Origin: a virus
IMG/VR virus record: IMGVR_UViG_3300037293_000267
Span: 1 to 44,188 of that record
Length of the DNA stretch: 44,188 nt
Direction: 5' to 3' (one strand)
Positions 40,401 to 44,188 of the stretch are shown here, piece after piece; the first letter of the stretch is position 1; each line of letters opens with the position of its first letter. The notes beneath the pieces were generated by a model. That model had not been told where the DNA came from. It made no database searches and was given only the letters and a program-made list of their open reading frames with translations. Position numbers and translations under genes: made by a program.

Positions 40401-41140
40401 ACCCCTGCCAGTGGTTTAACAACCGCCTGAAGTCTTACGCCATCCCTCTTCAAGCAAATAAGAAGCGAGATAGAAACGGCAAGGCTATCAATGTGTATTC
40501 GGTTGATTTTGAAGCCTTTGACGGCATAAAGGCACTTGTGGCCATGCGTACAAGAGGGATAGAAGAAGCACTGACAGAAAACGGTGATGCCATCAATGTT
40601 GAAGCCCTAACTAATTCAGTCACTAGTTTTATAGATAAAATTGAAGCGGGTGATATAAAAGCCGGTTACAGCGTTTTATTCAGTAAGCTGAACAAACGCT
40701 GCGCCTTGGCTGGACAAGCGGAACTAGGCGATAAACTGACTCATGCATTCGCAAAAATAGCCCATTTATTTGATGATAAGCACATCGAAAAAACTGATCC
40801 ACCTTTGCCAGTTGTTATTAGTAAACAAATTGGTCAAGGTGGATCAAATAAGATCGCGATAGATCCCTATGAAAGTACCATGGTCTCTAATATTGAGGGG
40901 GAGGAAAGGCTTAAAGAACCCCAAAGATTCCACCATCTATCTCAGACATTGACTCCTGAGCATTTAGCATTTATTGAAACGGTCGCTGACATAGCAATTA
41001 ATAAATATAAGCTTGAACCCGGCGCTGTTATTGATGTGATGATACACGAGGGGATTGAGGTGTTTAAAGGCGACATAGCAGCTTGGGCGTCTACTGTTCG
41101 AGATATTATCAATTGGGACGACATAGGGGAGTTTGTGTGA
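37499..41140 (+). CDS. repA: RepA replication protein (primase-helicase)
   Basis: A 1213-residue multidomain initiator typical of N15-like phage-plasmids. The N-terminus (about 1-75) resembles the PriCT-2 primase C-terminal-type domain (LKEWSKIGRSLASEHGNN). A TOPRIM/primase-like part follows at about 235-300 (FVVGGLADAYSAHVTSGEV, APDNDNKG). A superfamily 2 helicase related to origin-binding proteins comes next, with Walker A GMGSGKTT at about 358-365 and Walker B VFVDEVEQ near 448. The C-terminal 500 residues are unassigned. In N15 the origin lies inside repA, and the same may hold here. Start ATG 37499 has only a weak ribosome site (CGGACA), consistent with leader control. Confidence 0.9.
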   Translation: MTHLDLSFDEIEEALNFLDPNLPLKEWSKIGRSLASEHGNNIRDIFEHWSSKGSSYHEKEFDKHWRNFINKTKSTSFGSFIYEITQAGWSPKKQTLSEEDKQTRKAEWLKRKAEADLHREKVIKQQWDNLKEEQALFNSWPINFSPTGYMREKQMTELTKYIDARLGRDKFNNACLCWPIYSELFNKGDFCGFERILDKKVKVGNRVLNKFASDNTKTDAGFVTFGKEWVHGRKRVFVVGGLADAYSAHVTSGEVIVTPIGEDNIPDIVKKIRTQYPDAEIITAPDNDNKGRLVIDRAGGMWTLPQSEGKDWSDVYLTEGKDALLSQLFNVRGFEVVTSNTRYLSASIRSGLNMLRSGMGSGKTTVVRGFIEDNITKKILIVSHRRALAKSIESGISSKDVKVQYYEDLVIKNAQGIDANLPLREAQILVCSVDSLWRLAGSHWDVVFVDEVEQNLFQYYAKTIAHGEHCLNFLSFALTHSEVQILADAHLGDLTKNFCNYIGLQSGVLYHNEYQIGQGKKLYIYESKAHLTEVMMQKFMDNNKAYVFANSKEDVKKMAQAVEIERERGNYNGKVLVVHADVANEKGVAEALKDINAIVPELDVIIASPTLGTGFDIKSESHLFKQTIGFLTSRVGTSEEGHQGLNRARDIKEFHVYVDPAERSEPENADYIRNKLIEEVSAETMRLLTIDPDTGEYARKNALYEWLYGEVKAKANLSQNSYKTRFLELAKADGYNIIEVAKNDLAAKLGCEIREQAKERTDRELLRDVTNATVHTGQAFDYMMNNGEDFTPTEISKSKVAHDLNLEDASEDEMDALYPLAKEVYDKFKEDGENIKFNETDAAMVFPQSINNAVASALTYKQTKNRFVNNLKNLAWINVTPNTAKALDLKDVEHAESRVSWRHISIRRSHMIKFLQAAGIDEDLNYNGKQWTAEDLNKIIGPWLRQKRTQDNLFKYSGVTVTANALENPCQWFNNRLKSYAIPLQANKKRDRNGKAINVYSVDFEAFDGIKALVAMRTRGIEEALTENGDAINVEALTNSVTSFIDKIEAGDIKAGYSVLFSKLNKRCALAGQAELGDKLTHAFAKIAHLFDDKHIEKTDPPLPVVISKQIGQGGSNKIAIDPYESTMVSNIEGEERLKEPQRFHHLSQTLTPEHLAFIETVADIAINKYKLEPGAVIDVMIHEGIEVFKGDIAAWASTVRDIINWDDIGEFV

Positions 41141-41499
41141 TGGGAATTGAAACTAGATATGTAAGTCAAAAAAGTGTTTGGTGTTCAGATGAAGAAGAGC
41201 TTGTTAATGACATTAGTGGAAAGCTTGATAGATTAGGATTGATTAATGATCATAATCATAAGCGTGAAATTCGTTATGCCATAGCCGAAGAACTTGAGAG
41301 ATATACTATTTTTGAAGATGACACATTACCACCCACGAGAAAGTTTTGGTGGAGGCTTCTTTATACGTTCATTATCATTTTTCAGTGGTTGCTGTGGCCA
41401 TATTGTTTTTATCGTTGGTTAAGGACTGGTAGCTTTAGAGTTAACCCTAAAAGTAAGCTAGGAATCTCTCTTAGCAAGGTTTACTTATCAATTAGATAA
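41140..41499 (+). CDS. Membrane protein downstream of RepA
   Basis: A 119-residue protein starting at the RepA stop (TGATG overlap), so translationally coupled. It has a soluble N-terminal half (about 1-65, with EEELVNDISGKLDRLGLIND) and one or two membrane segments at about 68-92 (RLLYTFIIIFQWLLWPYCFY). It ends with a basic tail. Function unknown; coupling to RepA suggests a role in plasmid maintenance. Confidence 0.7.
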   Translation: MGIETRYVSQKSVWCSDEEELVNDISGKLDRLGLINDHNHKREIRYAIAEELERYTIFEDDTLPPTRKFWWRLLYTFIIIFQWLLWPYCFYRWLRTGSFRVNPKSKLGISLSKVYLSIR

Positions 41500-41530
41500 T
41501 TAAGAATACCTATCCACAGTTAGTGTGGAC

Positions 41531-41562
41531 AAAAAAAGCACCGCTAATGTCGGTGCTTTTTT
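41531..41562. terminator. Terminator after the repA operon
   Basis: AAAAAAGCACCG and CGGTGCTTTTTT form a perfect 12-bp stem around CTAATGT. It ends the repA transcript. Confidence 0.88.
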
Positions 41563-41634
41563 GTGTTAAATATTGCAGATTTCACTTTATGATTTATCTA
41601 TACTATCTAAGTCAATTAGTTAATAAGGGAAACC

Positions 41635-42045
41635 ATGTCGAGCTTAGTAAATAAAGGAATGAAAATTTGGCTTGCAGTCATTGTTGCAGTAGTTGTTTAC
41701 GCTGTTATCGTGTCAGCCTTTGATAGCACTCCACAACCAGTTCGAGACGCTAAGAGTGCGTTGTATTTAGAATATAGAAACATTTACCAGCAGTCGGTTT
41801 GTGACTCACTTGAATTAGAAAACACCTGGTACATTCTATGTCACCCCAGCGAACTGGCAGCAGGCGGACTATTTGAAGTGCATTTTTCAGATATTGATAG
41901 TCACAGTTATGAATTGTTAGCGGCCAATGGTAAAGGCCAGCAGCATGCTGAGATATTTAAAGACCTGCAGGTGATTCTAAACAAAACCAGCATTATTCAC
42001 CCTTCCGACTTAATGATGGTATTTAAAACTGAAATAGAAGGCTAA
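41635..42045 (+). CDS. Signal-anchored hypothetical protein
   Basis: A 136-residue protein with a single N-terminal membrane segment (IWLAVIVAVVVYAVIVSAF, about 11-29) and a periplasmic-type domain with two Cys (QQSVCDSLELENTWYILCHP). AAGGGA precedes the ATG. It has its own promoter region (41563-41634) and is convergent with the protelomerase. Possibly a lysogenic-conversion or exclusion protein; no family recognised. Confidence 0.65.
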   Translation: MSSLVNKGMKIWLAVIVAVVVYAVIVSAFDSTPQPVRDAKSALYLEYRNIYQQSVCDSLELENTWYILCHPSELAAGGLFEVHFSDIDSHSYELLAANGKGQQHAEIFKDLQVILNKTSIIHPSDLMMVFKTEIEG

Positions 42046-42046
42046 T

Positions 42047-42068
42047 AAAAAGCCGCCTTAAGGCGGCT
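42047..42068. terminator. Bidirectional terminator
   Basis: AGCCGCC-TTAA-GGCGGCT lies between the convergent 41635-42045 gene and the protelomerase. The better T tract is on the minus strand. Confidence 0.8.
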
Positions 42069-42077
42069 GTTTATCTT

Positions 42078-44135
42078 TTATCGTTGCCAGTATTTAGAAT
42101 AGTTCTCCTGGTAACTGGTTATAGCATCGTGAACATAATCCAATCTACTACCGGGGCCAGACACTTCACAAACAATTGTACCCCTGTGTTTTATTACCGC
42201 AGTCCACCAGCCATCTTTTTTTAATGTAAGTACAGTTGGCGTTTTAGGTAAGCTGCAGCAAAACTGGTATTCATCCCATGCAATCCTCATTGCCTCCATC
42301 GAGTTTTTTGCATCGACAGTAAAGTCATAATCAATATCATGATGATTAATTATTACGTACCAATATCCAGTATCTAATTGTTTAGGAATAGTGAACTTTG
42401 GCTTACTAGGATGGGTCTCGTTGTTTTCTTCATGGATTACTTCAGCTTCAACTTCAACCTCCGTTTCTACCTGCGGCTTCTTAGATTCACTGACTTTTGC
42501 TTTTTTCTTTTCAGTGGAAATAACTTCTTTATGCAAAATACTATCAAGTGTTGTATCAAAGCTTAAAGCCTCTTCTACAATGGCTAGGTATTTTCTAATG
42601 GTTTCATAGTTGCCACCAAAATTTCCCTTAATAGCTCGTTGAGTTATTTTTATATCTGGATCTTGCTGTATCAAAGATTTGACGTTGTCGTGCATTCTGG
42701 CCAGCGCTTTTGAATCAGCAATATCAGCATGAGCATCGAATTTTTTAAGCTCGCCAAGTCTATCTTTTGCCTCAGCAACTATGCTTTCCCACTTATCCCC
42801 AGGTCGCAATATTTTAAATTGTTTATAGTGGGCCTGCGCTTTAGGATCAGAATGGCCAAGCAGAGTTTGAAAGAACATATCCTGGTCCATTTTAGCCCAG
42901 CGCTTATCTGTATCGAAAAATAGCTTGAAGCAGATAGCGGCATAAATAGCGCGAGTATCTTTGAATACCCATTGTCGATTTGGAATACCAGTATACATAT
43001 CGGCATCTTTCATCATCGCACGCATAAAGTCGTTTAAGTATGCCGCCGTTCTGTTATGTACCAACTCGTTGAATTGATAGTGGCGACCACTATTTAATTC
43101 AGAGATCATTGATTCTATTTTGGGGTATGCACGTAGGGTGTCAATTGCAGCTAATACGGTATCGGCTTTTATTAAGCTATAAATTTCAAAAGAGTTTTCG
43201 TGGTCAACTCCGCCACGTTCTTTTGCTTGACCTGAAAAAGTTAGCTTATAAGTTCCAGCTTTTTTAAATTCGCCTTGAACCAGTACCTCAATAGCGCGTC
43301 TACCAGTAGCCAACGCGATACCAGTAGCTAAAGCTTCCCAGCTCCAAACCTCAGCATTAATTGGCGAAAGCAAAAACTCACATCGAGACATTATTGTTGG
43401 GTAATCTATGTCTATCGTATGGCCTTTTTTGGTGGCCAATGCGAAGGCACTTGTTTCTGACGATACAGCAGAAGAGAAAGAATCCTTTACTAACCAGCGC
43501 ATAATCTCGTGGTCTATTTTTAAACCTTCTAGTTCCTTAAATAAATTTTCACCATCGTCAAAAACCTCAAATAAGGCCATTACTTTTTGGCCCCGGTCAT
43601 CTTTATTGACAGGTTTTAAGTTTTGTATTTCTGCTTGCCAAGGTTCAAATGACTTTGCTATCTCGTTTATTTTTGATGCATAACGCGGGTCGTTTACATC
43701 TACAGCTGCTAGTGCTTTCTTAAGCCTGTTAATTTGCAGCAGTTTGTCTTTTAATGCTTTAACCCCTAGTCGTGTATTATCTAGAGTTTGATTTTCTAGT
43801 GCTTCAATCAAATGCTGGCACCGAGGGTACTTGCCCACTAATCGCTCCAAGGTGGCTGGTAACGAATGGTGAAGCCAACCTTTAGCCGTAACTTGATTGC
43901 GAATTTTCGTCAGATATTTGCTGGCAGTATTATGTGCAATAGCATTGCTTTTGTTCTTTGCACGCTGCCCATACAGCGCCCTAGTCACTTTATCAGCTTC
44001 ACGCCGGAACGACTGGGTCTTCTGCCCTTGAGTTTTATCACTCGCGTCAATCTCACTAATACCTTTAAACATTTTATCAATAATGTCATCTAGGTCTATT
44101 TTTCGACTTCTTTTATCTATATCGCTGCTGTTCAT
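42078..44135 (-). CDS. telN: Protelomerase (telomere resolvase)
   Basis: A 685-residue protelomerase of the TelN/TelK family, which cuts the replicated telomere palindrome and rejoins the strands as covalently closed hairpins. Catalytic residues can be placed: Arg279 or 280 (ATGRRAIEV), Lys305 (GQAKERGG), Lys392 and Arg395 (FKDTRAIYAA), His428 (LGHSDP) and nucleophile Tyr437 (AQAHYKQF). Their spacing is close to that of TelK (R275, K300, K380, R383, H416, Y425). The C-terminal 140 residues include a charged linker (KVSESKKPQVETEVEVEAEV) and a separate small domain. TCAGGAG precedes the ATG. Only 53 bases remain to the window edge, where the target telomere site is expected. Confidence 0.95.
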   Translation of the reverse strand: MNSSDIDKRSRKIDLDDIIDKMFKGISEIDASDKTQGQKTQSFRREADKVTRALYGQRAKNKSNAIAHNTASKYLTKIRNQVTAKGWLHHSLPATLERLVGKYPRCQHLIEALENQTLDNTRLGVKALKDKLLQINRLKKALAAVDVNDPRYASKINEIAKSFEPWQAEIQNLKPVNKDDRGQKVMALFEVFDDGENLFKELEGLKIDHEIMRWLVKDSFSSAVSSETSAFALATKKGHTIDIDYPTIMSRCEFLLSPINAEVWSWEALATGIALATGRRAIEVLVQGEFKKAGTYKLTFSGQAKERGGVDHENSFEIYSLIKADTVLAAIDTLRAYPKIESMISELNSGRHYQFNELVHNRTAAYLNDFMRAMMKDADMYTGIPNRQWVFKDTRAIYAAICFKLFFDTDKRWAKMDQDMFFQTLLGHSDPKAQAHYKQFKILRPGDKWESIVAEAKDRLGELKKFDAHADIADSKALARMHDNVKSLIQQDPDIKITQRAIKGNFGGNYETIRKYLAIVEEALSFDTTLDSILHKEVISTEKKKAKVSESKKPQVETEVEVEAEVIHEENNETHPSKPKFTIPKQLDTGYWYVIINHHDIDYDFTVDAKNSMEAMRIAWDEYQFCCSLPKTPTVLTLKKDGWWTAVIKHRGTIVCEVSGPGSRLDYVHDAITSYQENYSKYWQR

Positions 44136-44188
44136 AGTTTTTCTCCTGACTGTTTATGTGTGCATTATATAACACTTTAAAATAAGGT

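Noticed and set aside
44136-44188. TTATATAA near the right edge as a possible telomere palindrome centre
   Set aside because: The flanking bases (GTGCA and CACTT) do not pair beyond 8 bp, and the sequence does not match the left edge, so it is too short to be a protelomerase target on this evidence.
1-44188. tRNA genes, CRISPR arrays, insertion sequences and integrase genes
   Set aside because: None was seen. The lack of a chromosomal integrase fits a plasmid prophage, and the only tyrosine-type breaking-rejoining enzyme is the protelomerase.

Overview
The window reads as an essentially complete temperate phage-plasmid that is maintained as a linear DNA with hairpin ends (the N15 / VHML / VP882 type). 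The evidence is a 685-residue protelomerase at the right edge, a SopA/SopB-type partition pair at the left edge, a very large RepA primase-helicase next to the protelomerase, and a full virion gene set in between. Read from the right edge inward, the order protelomerase, RepA, CI repressor, early genes, lysis, head, tail, ParB, ParA is the order of an N15-type linear prophage. This suggests the two edges lie at or very near the telomeres. The moderately AT-rich composition and the protein families fit a marine gammaproteobacterial host (Vibrionaceae, Shewanellaceae or Pseudoalteromonadaceae). The genus cannot be decided from the sequence alone.

Layout. 1-2430: parAB with its own promoter and terminator. 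2459-4562: small accessory ORFs around an orphan C5-cytosine methyltransferase. 4628-5692 (minus): a tight three-gene operon encoding an XRE regulator, a 96-residue protein carrying three copies of SVSGGIGQPDP, and a multi-pass membrane protein. This is the least explained and most interesting cargo. 6145-17914 (minus): P2-like contractile tail and baseplate genes, with a predicted -1 frameshift in the tail assembly chaperone. 18523-26492 (minus): lambda-like head and packaging genes (gpFII, FI, E, D, C with nested scaffold, B, W, A, Nu1). 26582-27110: probable cos/packaging region. 27143-28605: holin, endolysin and spanins. 28635-29819: a Com-like zinc finger and a DPPY DNA methyltransferase. 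30139-34940: early and recombination genes (DUF4406, Orn-like exonuclease, SSB, RdgC, Lar-like zinc ribbon). 34837-37177: putative antiterminator Q, a CII-like regulator and Cro, divergent from CI. 37178-41140: RepA behind a long structured leader. 41140-44135: two small membrane proteins and the protelomerase.

How it works together. ParA/ParB should segregate the linear plasmid using four scattered palindromes, GCGACC-NN-GGTCGC, at 11.2, 21.2, 26.6 and 34.5 kb. These resemble the sopC inverted repeat of F and the dispersed centromere sites of N15. RepA replicates the plasmid and the protelomerase resolves replicated telomeres into hairpins. CI appears to control both the early operon and repA: three copies of a 14-bp box CCCATAYRKGAAAA lie in the cro-cI gap and on both sides of a perfect -10 hexamer upstream of repA. 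After induction, the third gene of the early operon (candidate Q) should turn on late transcription of lysis, head and tail genes. The virion is a myovirus chimera with a lambda-type head and cos packaging joined to a P2-type contractile tail.

Limits: functions are assigned from motifs read by eye. No telomere palindrome could be identified at either edge, no tRNA or CRISPR was seen, and several early and accessory genes remain unknown.
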